A model generated the notes under the pieces. That model saw nothing but the letters and a program-made list of their open reading frames with translations. It searched no databases and was not told the origin of the DNA. A stretch of 64,000 bases of DNA from DATFVJ01 sp963851085 (GTDB taxonomy: Bacteria > Actinomycetota > Actinomycetes > Streptosporangiales > Streptosporangiaceae): positions 169,371 through 233,370 of the forward strand of contig CAWKNX010000024.1 in the NCBI GenBank assembly GCA_963851085.1, read 5' to 3'. This document shows, piece after piece, positions 1 to 8,277 of the stretch (position 1 is the stretch's first letter; every line of letters starts with the position of its first letter). A program made the position numbers and the translations under genes.

Positions 1-566
1 ACCCCGCTGGCCGGCCGAAGTTCGCCCGGCTCAGGATCTACCTGAGCCAGGCGCCAGAGCTTTTCGACCTGCCACGCATGGTTCACCAGGCTGGAGGCGC
101 GGACCCGGCCGGCGGAATCGGTGAAGATGATGAAAGGCATGACCCGCACGTTGTACTTGTTGTATAGAGCGGGAGAGCCCGTCACAACCCGGAGTCCGCC
201 CAATCCGAGAGCTTCGAGCACTGGTTTGGCGAGACCGCTCGCGTGCCGTGTCAGGACGATGCTTTCAAGCTGCGGCGCCTCGGGGGCAAGCGCGCGCAGG
301 CCATCTGCCACCGATGGGAACGACTTTAGCGAGTGATCCGAGAAGACGATCAGCTGGAATGGCTTCGTTTGTCCTGGGGAGTGCACTAGCTGGCCGGTGG
401 AGTCCGCGAGCGACCAGGCCGGGGCCGGACTGCCCCTGAGCAGACCATCATCGGCGAGTGCACGCGACCCGGAAAGATAATAGACTTCTACGGTCGCGAA
501 TATTGCGATGACCACCGCAGCACAGACAATTACCCCAATGACAAGAAACAAAACGGCCGAAACCAC
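1..566 (-). CDS. Partial membrane-anchored thioredoxin-fold (redoxin/MauD-like) protein without CXXC
   Basis: The frame opens at a GTG at 564-566, immediately after an in-frame TGA, and is open to base 1, so at least 188 residues are visible and the C-terminus lies outside the window. Residues about 4-24 form a hydrophobic anchor. Residues 45-50 (GSPAPA) and the following segment resemble the entry strand of TlpA/MauD-type redoxins. A later VRVMPFIIFTDSAGR segment looks like the cis-proline loop of the thioredoxin fold. In this family an exported CXXC normally follows the first strand; here that place reads FSDHSLKSFP, and the only cysteine seen is inside the membrane helix. A thiol-oxidoreductase role is therefore unlikely, and a structural or partner-binding role is an inference. 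No strong ribosome site precedes the GTG. Confidence 0.7.
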   Translation of the reverse strand, partial: MVSAVLFLVIGVIVCAAVVIAIFATVEVYYLSGSRALADDGLLRGSPAPAWSLADSTGQLVHSPGQTKPFQLIVFSDHSLKSFPSVADGLRALAPEAPQLESIVLTRHASGLAKPVLEALGLGGLRVVTGSPALYNKYNVRVMPFIIFTDSAGRVRASSLVNHAWQVEKLWRLAQVDPEPGELRPASG

Positions 567-1060
567 TCAGGCCTGACCGCGCAAGAGGAGTATCTTCATT
601 TCACGCTCAGCCTTCTTGCCCTCGGGATAATTATAGTGGCGGGCAAAAGCTCACTTACCCGTGATGAGCTTGTCATTAGGCCAACGAAACACAATGGTTC
701 ACCGTGCGCAGGCGGATGTCAAGAGCATATGCGGCATCTAGTACTACGGGCGCACGATGTGATCCCGGCCGGCCGTTGCGGCACGAGGTTGGGAGCGGGC
801 CGCGTGCGGGATCTTCGCTGGACGTGCAGAGCCCCAAGCGCGGCCCGGGTGACGTCAGCCGGGCTCGGCTCCGGCCGTGGCCGCGATGGTTACCGGCGCG
901 CGTGCGCCGCTGGCAGCGGCTCTAGGCGGCCGGAGGGCGCTGCGCGGCCATTGACGGGGCCGCGGCCCGCGCCATACGATCCGGCGGGGCCGGAAAGGCC
1001 CGAGAAAACTGGTGATCGCCGGACCTGGGCCCTGCGGTCTCAGCAGGCAGAGGGTCGGGT
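567..1060. other. Intergenic region, no gene recognised
   Basis: This 494-bp stretch separates the minus-strand redoxin-like gene from a plus-strand exported protein, so it should carry two divergent promoters. Open frames in it have no recognisable product or credible start. I see no RNA gene and no clear operator. Confidence 0.5.
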
Positions 1061-1750
1061 ATGCGTCAGCGACTAGCCATTATCATCGCGACAGCCGGAT
1101 TCGTGGTGGGGTCGGGTTTCTGCGTCACCGCCGCGAGCGCCAGTACCGGAATTCACGCATCCGTCACGAAGAGAGCCGGTCTCGCCGGCTACTACTTCAC
1201 GGTGAGCAAGACGACCACCGCCCTCAGGCTCCGGGGCAGCGTCAAGGTGCCGACCTCGACCTGCGGTAAGCGCCTGCGGTCCTACTCGTTGCAGATCGGC
1301 GCCGGTTTCACCCGCGGCGGGCTGCACGAGGACGCGATCGTGGTGCTCATGCTGAATTGCAAGGCAGGCACGCAGGGGACCGGTACCGCGCAACTCGTGG
1401 CCGGGTATGACGTCAGCATGCCCGCCACGCCGATCAAGGCCGGCCAGGTCGTGCGGATAATCGCGACGGTCACCAGCCACGGGTCCTTTGCGAAGATCAC
1501 TTACGCGAACGGCGCGTCGGCGGCGGTCTGGGGTCCCGGTGGCAGGCCCACGGGCGCGGACTACGCCCTGACGCTGCCCAACTGGTATCCGCCGCGCTAC
1601 TCCGCGGTGACGTTCTCCGGCTGCACCGTCAACAAGAAGAAGCTCTCGGCATTCCACCCGAACATCTGGGAGTCGGTGACCACGCCAGGCGCCGTTGACG
1701 GGCGGGTCTCGACGCTGACCGGCGGGACTGGCTTCACCATCAGCTACTGA
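1061..1750 (+). CDS. Secreted beta-sandwich protein, distantly like peptidase G1 (glutamic peptidase) fold
   Basis: The 229-residue product starts with MRQR and a hydrophobic stretch ending in AASAS near residue 28, a good Sec signal peptide. The mature part is rich in short beta-type segments. Its C-terminal stretch (residues about 190-229, VTFSGCTVN then STLTGGTGFTISY) resembles the last strands of eqolisin-like G1 peptidases, and SLQIGAGF near residue 85 resembles the strand that carries their catalytic Gln. The AEW-type strand that would carry the catalytic Glu is not evident (AAVWGPGG is seen), so activity is doubtful. The fold suggestion comes from motif reading only. A GAGGG-like site lies about 9 bases before the ATG. 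Confidence 0.6.
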   Translation: MRQRLAIIIATAGFVVGSGFCVTAASASTGIHASVTKRAGLAGYYFTVSKTTTALRLRGSVKVPTSTCGKRLRSYSLQIGAGFTRGGLHEDAIVVLMLNCKAGTQGTGTAQLVAGYDVSMPATPIKAGQVVRIIATVTSHGSFAKITYANGASAAVWGPGGRPTGADYALTLPNWYPPRYSAVTFSGCTVNKKKLSAFHPNIWESVTTPGAVDGRVSTLTGGTGFTISY

Positions 1751-1933
1751 CGCCCGAACGGCTGCCGCGCAATGGCGCGCATGTGCTCGCCCCTTCGCAG
1801 CAGGGGGTGGGGCCGGTGCCCGCGGGTTCATCGGGCCGCATGCACGGCAGCCGCTACTTTTCCGACCGCTGACCTGCGTTGAAGCCGGTCGCCGCGTCGC
1901 GGCGATGACTGTGCGCCGCCGGGACGGGCCGGG

Positions 1934-2368
1934 TCAGACGGCGTCGTCGGGGGTCAGCTGGCGGACCCCGCCCTGGGTTGCCAGGCACAGCATGCGGATG
2001 GGCGCGCCGCGCTCGCGCGCGGCCTCGTGCAGTGCGTGGGACCAGGAACGGTCGGTGTCGCCGATAGTTTTGTCCCCCGGACGGGTCAGCGCGATCACCG
2101 CGGAACCCCCGGGCGCGGCGTCATCGAGCACGTCGATGATCACGCCGCACAGGTTGCCGACGAGCTCCTGGTCGGGGTGGTCCGGCGTATCGTCGATGGG
2201 GATCACAGCGGGTAGCTGCACGCCATCGCCAGACAGGAACAGCAGCCATAAGCTCCGGCGGTACCGCGAGGTGCGATCGAGTAAGCGGTCGACGCGGTGC
2301 AGCACGTCGTCGTCCGTGACGAGCGGGGCGGTGAGGTCCGGCGGTCCGCCGGGAGCGTCAGTTTCCAT
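1934..2368 (-). CDS. Conserved actinobacterial hypothetical protein
   Basis: The 144-residue soluble protein has no membrane segment. It begins with an acidic, helical stretch (VTDDDVLHRVDRLLDR), followed by SLWLLFLSGDGVQLPAVIPID and SAVIALTRPGD, and ends with the motif GVRQLTPDDAV. I know similar small proteins from actinomycetes, without an assigned function, often next to unrelated genes. A catalytic centre cannot be pointed out. It lies downstream of the jetC stop on the same strand but is separated from it by about 380 bp containing transporter debris, so it is probably not part of that operon. Confidence 0.6.
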   Translation of the reverse strand: METDAPGGPPDLTAPLVTDDDVLHRVDRLLDRTSRYRRSLWLLFLSGDGVQLPAVIPIDDTPDHPDQELVGNLCGVIIDVLDDAAPGGSAVIALTRPGDKTIGDTDRSWSHALHEAARERGAPIRMLCLATQGGVRQLTPDDAV

Positions 2369-2534
2369 GTTGCCAAGTCAAGCGCGCTGCGGAGCTCCTG
2401 TCCGCTGGTCGGTGCCGTTATTGCGACATGATCCCGGCTCCGCCCGACTGCCACCAACGAGCGCCCTTGGCCACCTACGTGCCCATGCGGGCACGTTGGT
2501 CCGTTCTCGACCTCGCTTCGACTGCCCGCCGAGT

Positions 2535-2640
2535 CAACTTGTAAGCTGCTGGCCGTCGACCTCGGGTACCGGGCCTTCGCCCTGCTCATCGCCGCGAACG
2601 GGATCGGCGGCGGCATGTTCGCCGCCCCCCAACTTGTCGT
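2535..2640 (+). pseudogene. Remnant of a drug-efflux MFS transporter
   Basis: One plus-strand frame reads LGYRAFALLIAANGIGGGMF followed by AAPQ, which closely matches the helix and loop around the FALLLLLNGIGMGLFAAPN-type motif of 14-helix DHA2 transporters. Homology stops at both sides and the frame becomes unlike protein after about 35 codons. It sits between the conserved hypothetical gene and the 3' end of jetC, where a jetD gene would be expected, and marks that interval as rearranged. The identification rests on one short motif. Confidence 0.4.
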
Positions 2641-2746
2641 CGATCATGAGGCATGCACCGGCACCTGCGTGAGGTCGCTGCGACGGTCGGCCGGTAAGGC
2701 GCCATCGGAGAGCCAAAGCGTGAGCAAGTACATGGCCACGATGTCC

Positions 2747-5700
2747 TCACGCCGCAGCGGTGATCGTCCGCCGGGTGCCGGGCGAACCTAGTGCGGCGGG
2801 CAGCTCACCCGCCTCGTCGGCGAGGAGTTGCGCTCCATCCCACACCAGCAGCAGGCCGCTGACAGTGTGCTCGATGGGAGAGTGCGCCAGGTCGTAGTGC
2901 GCTGCGGCGCGGACAGCGGCCTGGGTCGCCCACAGGTCATAGCCTGTCATGAACAGGTCGAGGTCGAACTGTGCGGCAAGGCCCATCAGCTCGCCGCGGC
3001 CGGTGTCGTCCACCCCCGCGAACGCCTCGTCGAGGGCGAGCAGGCGCGGTGCGTGCGGATGCGCCGAGTTCAGCATCGCGTGCGCTGCGGCGAACAGCGG
3101 CAGGTGCAGTGAGACCGATTGCTCGCCGCCCGATAGCTGGCTGTGCCGTGCCCGGGTAAGTCTCTCCTCGGTGCCCTCAGGGCTGACCATCTGGAACATG
3201 AATTGTCGCCAGCGACGGTAGTCCAGTACCTGGGCCAGCAACTCTCGGTAGGGGAGTTCACGATGCCTGGCACGAGCGGTCTTGATCTGCGCGGCGAAGT
3301 GGCCGCGCATCCGGGCTAGGGAGTCCGGATTGAGCCGGGAGGCGTCCGCGTCCAGCAGCCCGCACACCGCGCGCTGCTCGTCGTCGAGCCCGTCCGCCAG
3401 CAGCCACCTCACACCGACCGTCTTGCCGGAGGACATCTTCCTTGACCGCATCTCGGTGTTCATCTGGGTGATCAGGTCCCTGGCGTCCACGGTCCGCTCG
3501 TGGATCTGCTGTGCGAGCCTGGCCAGCAGCGCGTCTTCGAGGATGCGCTGCTCGGAGTCGGTCAGCAGCAGTTGCTGGTCGCGGCGGGCGGCCGCGATGC
3601 GCTCCGCGAACGCGCCGGCCGGGAGCAGCCCCTGCTCATCGGCGATGCGGACGACGATGATGCCGTCGGCGCCGTCCCACTCCGGGTGGTAGTCCTGGCC
3701 GGCCGCGGCCAGCTGGGTCTGTAGATCCTCCAGCGCCCGGGTCAGCCGGGTAGTGGAGATCTTCAGTGACGTCTCGGTCGGCGTGAGATCGCGGGTGACC
3801 TCGAGGATCGCCGCGTGCACGTCGACGACCGCAGGGGGCAGGTCATCACCGGTCCAGTCCGCCTCCTGCGCGGGCCAGGCCAGACCCGGCGGGCACTTCA
3901 GCACGTCCAGCAGCTCCCGGGCGGCGAACGGCGCGAGACCGCGTGCGGTGGCTCGCTCCTCCTCCAAAGCCACGCCGAGTGCGCGCCTGCCGCTGGAGAC
4001 CCGCTCGGCGGCGGCGCTGGCAGCCTTGATGGCCTCGATCTCGGCGCTGCGGGCAGATTGCGCGGCCGACTGGCCGGCCGTGATCCCCCGCTCCGCCGCT
4101 TCGATCTGTGCCATCACCTCCTTGGCTTCCTTGCCGACGGCTCCCTGCAGGGCCGCCAGTTTGGCGGCCTCCTCGGTATGCCGGCGGCGGGCCTCTCGTT
4201 CGGTCCCGGCACAGGCGCGCTCCTCATCGCTGGCCTGTTCCAGCCGGGCTCGGGCGTCGGTGACCGTGCCGCGCTGCTGCCTCTCTTCGCGACGGCGGCC
4301 GGTGATCTCCCGGGCCGTGGTCTCGAACCGCCGGGTGGCGGCCTCCACCCGGTCGGCCTGGTCCCATTCGATGGCGTGGTCGACGGCGCTGCGGCGCAAT
4401 GCCCGCTCGGTGACGGTGCAGGCGGCCACCGACTCGTCGTAGCCGGCCTGGGCGCCGTCGGCGGCCGCCCGGGCCGAGCGCAGCTCCCCGACTGCTTGGG
4501 AGTGCGTGCGCAGCGCGGCGGCGATCGCGGTGGTGCGGGGAAGCGCGGCGTGCGCCCGCGCGAACATGGACAGCGTGTCGGCCAGCCCGCTGAGCTTCCG
4601 ATCGAGGGCGGTCAGCCGCTCCTTCAGCTCGGCGATCCGGGCATCGCACTCGGCCATGCGCGCGGCCCGGCGGCGGGCACGGGCGGTCGCGCCGATGTAC
4701 TCGGCATGGTCCTTGTGGTGCGCACCGGCGGTGACACCGTGGGAGTAGCGGCCGTCGGCGCCGATCACGGCGGCCGAGGAGAACAATTCGCCGTCCATGG
4801 CGATGGAGGCCAGCACGGCGCCGATCCGCACGGCGGGCACCGGGGTGTCATCCTCGGGCACCAGCACGCCGGCGAGGCTGGCGCCCTCCACCGGTGTGCC
4901 GGGGACCAGGTAACCGTCGCTGTCCCCGGCGGTGACCTCGCGGCCGGTCGGCGTGATCACGGCAGCTAGCATTCCGGTGGCTTCAAGCGCTGCCTCAAGC
5001 GCGGCGGCCTGCGCTTCACTGACGTCGTCGGCGAAGCGAACCAGCCGCCACAGCGGTGCGCCGTCCTGTCCTGACCGGTCGGCAGTACGTCCGGGGTGGG
5101 CCGGCGGTGCGTCGTCGCGCTGCGAGGCGATCCGGTCTCGCTCCTCGGCGATGCGCTCCCGTTCGGTCTGCGCGGCGCCCCGCTGGGCGCGCAGCCGCGC
5201 CTGTTCGTCGCGGATGGCCTGCTCGGCGGCGGTGGTCGCGCCGGTGAACACCGACTCGAGGGTGGCGCCATCCTGGCCGCCGAACACCTCGATGGCCACG
5301 CTGAGGCCCTCGGCCAGTTCCCGCATCGCCGTCTCGCCCAGCATATCGGCGTAGTCGGCCGCCCAGCGCTCCAGCGCGGCCTGGGCGTCAGCGCGGGCCG
5401 TGTCCACCGCATCGGCGGCGGCCTGTTCGGCCTGCTCGGCGGCGGTCACGGCCGCCAGCGCCCGGTCAAGCGCGAGCCTGGTCAGATCACGGGCGTGTTC
5501 GGCCCTGTGGTGCGCCGCCAGCGCGGCCCGCACCGCTCGGACGGCTTCCAGCCGGGCGGTGACCCGGGCGCCGGCCCGTTCGGTGAACCCGTCGGCCCCG
5601 GCGTCGGCGGGCTGCCAGCCTATCCCGGCCGCGGCGGCGTGATCGGCGAGTTCAGCCGCTGTGCGGGAGACCAGCGACTCCAGGTCGGCGAGAGCCGCCG

Positions 5701-6802
5701 CGGCTTGGTCCAGGTAAGCGCGGGCACGGGCGGTCCCCTCGGTGCGCCGGGCGAGTTCCACGGCGGCCTCGGCGGCGGCCCGCTCGTTGGTGCGGACGAG
5801 CCGGTCAAGGTCGGCGAGTTGCTCGACCGCCTTGTAGGCGCTGCTCGATCTCAGCTGGTCGAGCCGGGCGCGCAATCCGGCGAGCGCGTTCTCCGCCTCC
5901 TCCCGGCGGGCCTGCGTCTGCACTTGCGCGATTTCGGCGCTCGCCAGGGCCGTGATGTCGTCGGCGAGCTCGGCGCGCCGCTGCGCGCTGGCCCCTCGTC
6001 GGCGGCTGAGCGCGTCGGCGGCCGACCTGGCGTGGGTGCGCAGATAAGTGGTGTAGGAGGCGAGGAAGGTGTGGGTGGCCTCGTCGGCGGCCACCAGCCC
6101 TTCCAGCGTCGTGGCGACCGCCTCCATGTCGTCGAACGAGCGGGCCGCCTCGGCGATCAGCTCGTCGTCGACCGGGCGCAGCCCGTCGGTGAGCGTGTCC
6201 GACAGCTTCGCCGGGTCGAGGTTCTTGGCCAGCTGCGGCCGCCGCAGCGTCAGGATCAGGGTGATCAGCTGCTCGTAGCGTTCCCGGCCGAGGCCGAACA
6301 ACCGCTGGTCGATGGCGGCCCGGTAGTCGGTGGGGGAGGCATACAGGCTCGGCTCCCCGATCTCCTCGGCGAGCTGTTTCTTGGTCATGGGCCGGTCGTC
6401 GGCGGTGATGAGCGAGAAGTCCGCACCGACTCGGCCGTCAGCGAGGAAGTGCCAGCGGACTGGGGTGTCGCGGTGCCTCTGGGCGTGCAGGCCAATGCCG
6501 ATGGTGACGGCCTCGCCGGTGTCGCGATGCCGCAGCTCCAGCCACACATAGCCGACCGCGTTCTCGCCGCCGCGGAACAGGAGGTTGGACTTCATGGTCC
6601 GGTCCTCGGAGGCGAACGGGTTCAGCCGCTTCGGGTCGATCCGGCCGTCCAGCACGAACGGGAACAGAACCTCAAGAGCCTTGGTCTTCCCAGAGCCGTT
6701 CGGACCGCGCAGAATCAGCCAGCCACTGGCGAAGCAGAACTCCTCGTCCCGGTAATCCCACATGTTGATGATTCCGGCACGGGTGGGTTGGAAGCGGGTC
6801 AC
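2747..6802 (-). CDS. jetC: JetC-like SMC ATPase of type III Wadjet (TIGR02680 family)
   Basis: The 1351-residue product has the SMC/Rad50 layout. The N-terminal ATPase half starts MTRFQPTRAGIINMWDY, and its Walker A GPNGSGKT is at residues 33-40. Long Ala/Glu/Arg-rich coiled coils occupy roughly residues 240-1130. The C-terminal half carries the signature LSGGE at 1223-1227 and Walker B LLALDEAF at 1254-1261. In Wadjet, JetC is the condensin-like motor that extrudes DNA loops and recognises small circular DNA together with JetA and JetB; JetD then cuts. Length and motif order fit the TIGR02680 members of the JetABCD cassette. It is the last gene of the block and follows jetB by 71 bp. No jetD follows. 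ATPase motifs are intact, so motor function is likely. Confidence 0.9.
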   Translation of the reverse strand: MTRFQPTRAGIINMWDYRDEEFCFASGWLILRGPNGSGKTKALEVLFPFVLDGRIDPKRLNPFASEDRTMKSNLLFRGGENAVGYVWLELRHRDTGEAVTIGIGLHAQRHRDTPVRWHFLADGRVGADFSLITADDRPMTKKQLAEEIGEPSLYASPTDYRAAIDQRLFGLGRERYEQLITLILTLRRPQLAKNLDPAKLSDTLTDGLRPVDDELIAEAARSFDDMEAVATTLEGLVAADEATHTFLASYTTYLRTHARSAADALSRRRGASAQRRAELADDITALASAEIAQVQTQARREEAENALAGLRARLDQLRSSSAYKAVEQLADLDRLVRTNERAAAEAAVELARRTEGTARARAYLDQAAAALADLESLVSRTAAELADHAAAAGIGWQPADAGADGFTERAGARVTARLEAVRAVRAALAAHHRAEHARDLTRLALDRALAAVTAAEQAEQAAADAVDTARADAQAALERWAADYADMLGETAMRELAEGLSVAIEVFGGQDGATLESVFTGATTAAEQAIRDEQARLRAQRGAAQTERERIAEERDRIASQRDDAPPAHPGRTADRSGQDGAPLWRLVRFADDVSEAQAAALEAALEATGMLAAVITPTGREVTAGDSDGYLVPGTPVEGASLAGVLVPEDDTPVPAVRIGAVLASIAMDGELFSSAAVIGADGRYSHGVTAGAHHKDHAEYIGATARARRRAARMAECDARIAELKERLTALDRKLSGLADTLSMFARAHAALPRTTAIAAALRTHSQAVGELRSARAAADGAQAGYDESVAACTVTERALRRSAVDHAIEWDQADRVEAATRRFETTAREITGRRREERQQRGTVTDARARLEQASDEERACAGTEREARRRHTEEAAKLAALQGAVGKEAKEVMAQIEAAERGITAGQSAAQSARSAEIEAIKAASAAAERVSSGRRALGVALEEERATARGLAPFAARELLDVLKCPPGLAWPAQEADWTGDDLPPAVVDVHAAILEVTRDLTPTETSLKISTTRLTRALEDLQTQLAAAGQDYHPEWDGADGIIVVRIADEQGLLPAGAFAERIAAARRDQQLLLTDSEQRILEDALLARLAQQIHERTVDARDLITQMNTEMRSRKMSSGKTVGVRWLLADGLDDEQRAVCGLLDADASRLNPDSLARMRGHFAAQIKTARARHRELPYRELLAQVLDYRRWRQFMFQMVSPEGTEERLTRARHSQLSGGEQSVSLHLPLFAAAHAMLNSAHPHAPRLLALDEAFAGVDDTGRGELMGLAAQFDLDLFMTGYDLWATQAAVRAAAHYDLAHSPIEHTVSGLLLVWDGAQLLADEAGELPAALGSPGTRRTITAAA

Positions 6803-6873
6803 GCGGAGCCTTCCTTCGCGGTCATTCCGTCATTCTCGCCGTCGGCGCGTTGATGGAAAGAAGTGTCGCCGGC

Positions 6874-8277
6874 TCAGGACGCGCCGGGCGGCGGGTTCTT
6901 GATGTGCGCGGTGATGCTGCGGTAGCGGGCCAGCAGGGGCAGCACAAGCAGGCCGCCGTCCACCCTCGCCACCAGGCCCAGCGAGGCAAGCAGGGCGACC
7001 GCCTCGGTCAGCAGGCGGCCCGGGTCGGCGGCCTGTTTCTCCGCCATGCCAGCGCCGAAATCCTCGACCAGCTTCCGCAGCTCGGTGCGCAACCACACGT
7101 CGCTGAGGAATGGGTAGGCGGCATCCGCGGCGCCGGCGGTATCGCAGGCACCGCCGGCTGATCCGGAATCGGTTCCGTCCCCGGGCCGCCCAAAGTCCTC
7201 GGGCTCCGGCCGCCATGCCTCTTCGGCGAGCAAGGCGGCGACGCGGTTCCGGCCCGGCAGGGCCGCGTCGATCCGCCGGGCGGCATCGGCCAGCCGTTCC
7301 GCCGCGGTGGCCGTGGGCAGCGGTTCGATCTTGGATCTGCGGTGGTGCAGGTAGCCGGCGATGCGCGCGCACAGCAGCAGTGCGGCCTGCGCGACGGTGC
7401 CGGTCGAAGGGAACGCCACGTCGGAGAACCGCTGCCCGGCGTTGACCAGCGCCACCCCTTCGGCGCGCCGCTCCAGGCGCAGGCCGGTGAGCCGCTCGAC
7501 GTCCTCGGCGAGGCTCGCCGAACGCAGCTGGCCGCGCAGCCCTTCATCGACGTCGGCGTAGTAGACGACCGGCTGCTCCACGACGAGCCGCCGAGCTTGC
7601 CGCGCGGTCACGCGCCGCCGCTCCTCACGGCCCTGGGCCGGCGCCCCGCCGCCGGGGCCATCCAGCAGTTCGGTGACCGAGTTCAGATGCTGCAGTACCC
7701 GGCTGGGCGCGTAGATGGCACCGGTCACCTCGCGGCCGATGTCGTAGAGCGCCTCGGCACGTTCGGGGTCGTTGACCCAATCGATGGCCGAGCCGTCGGC
7801 CATCCGCACAGCGCCGCGCGCCTCCAGCCAGGCGACCGCGTCGACGAACGCGTCCCGGTCGTGTTTGCGGCCGGTGTCCATGCCCAGGCCGTCGATGCGC
7901 GCGGCGTCGGCGGCGACCGAGCCGGCCAGCTCGCTGAGTGTGATCTGGGCGCCGGAGCGGCCCAGCGCGGACAAGGTCAGCACCAGGTAGCCATAGCGGC
8001 GGCGGTCGAACGGCCGCCGCGCACGGGTGACCGCCGGGCGGGTGCTGTCAAGCGCGTCCTGCACACGGCGCAGCCGGATGGTGTCTCCGCTGGACAGGAG
8101 CGTGTAGCCGAGGACATCGCCGAAGTCGCTCCGCAGTTGCCTGACCCACTTGCGCACGAGCGGAAGCGTCGAGGAATCTGGATATGACGCGGTGACCAGC
8201 GGGTGGCGCAGCATCAGCCGCGCCGCCTTCTGATATTCGGCCAGCTCGAGCGAGCCGACGTCCGCGGCGACCCTCAT
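6874..8277 (-). CDS. jetB: JetB-like subunit of type III Wadjet (TIGR02678/DUF2398 family)
   Basis: The 467-residue protein begins MRVAADVGSLELAEYQKAAR and contains the family segments LMLRHPLVTASYPD and LPLVRKWVRQLRSDFGDVLGY near residues 23-61, followed by RRPFDRRRYGYLVLTLSALG around residue 90. These match my knowledge of TIGR02678. In condensin terms it is the KITE-type subunit that, with JetA, binds the JetC heads; it has no catalytic motif of its own. Its ATG overlaps the jetA stop by 4 bases (8274-8277), indicating translational coupling and stoichiometric synthesis. A low-conservation, Gly/Ala/Asp-rich stretch near residues 370-395 may be a linker. Confidence 0.85.
   Translation of the reverse strand: MRVAADVGSLELAEYQKAARLMLRHPLVTASYPDSSTLPLVRKWVRQLRSDFGDVLGYTLLSSGDTIRLRRVQDALDSTRPAVTRARRPFDRRRYGYLVLTLSALGRSGAQITLSELAGSVAADAARIDGLGMDTGRKHDRDAFVDAVAWLEARGAVRMADGSAIDWVNDPERAEALYDIGREVTGAIYAPSRVLQHLNSVTELLDGPGGGAPAQGREERRRVTARQARRLVVEQPVVYYADVDEGLRGQLRSASLAEDVERLTGLRLERRAEGVALVNAGQRFSDVAFPSTGTVAQAALLLCARIAGYLHHRRSKIEPLPTATAAERLADAARRIDAALPGRNRVAALLAEEAWRPEPEDFGRPGDGTDSGSAGGACDTAGAADAAYPFLSDVWLRTELRKLVEDFGAGMAEKQAADPGRLLTEAVALLASLGLVARVDGGLLVLPLLARYRSITAHIKNPPPGAS

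Noticed and set aside
636..1076. 146-codon plus frame
   Set aside because: Arg/Gly-rich, no ribosome site and no homology; it overlaps the start of the exported protein gene in another frame.
2203..2716. Minus-strand frames after jetC considered as a jetD remnant
   Set aside because: No Toprim or DUF2399-like sequence is present; composition is non-coding and the opposite strand gives an MFS-like motif.
5096..6853. 585-codon plus-strand open frame opposite jetC
   Set aside because: Gly/Arg-rich with no motif; it is the antisense of jetC, whose SMC motifs are unambiguous.
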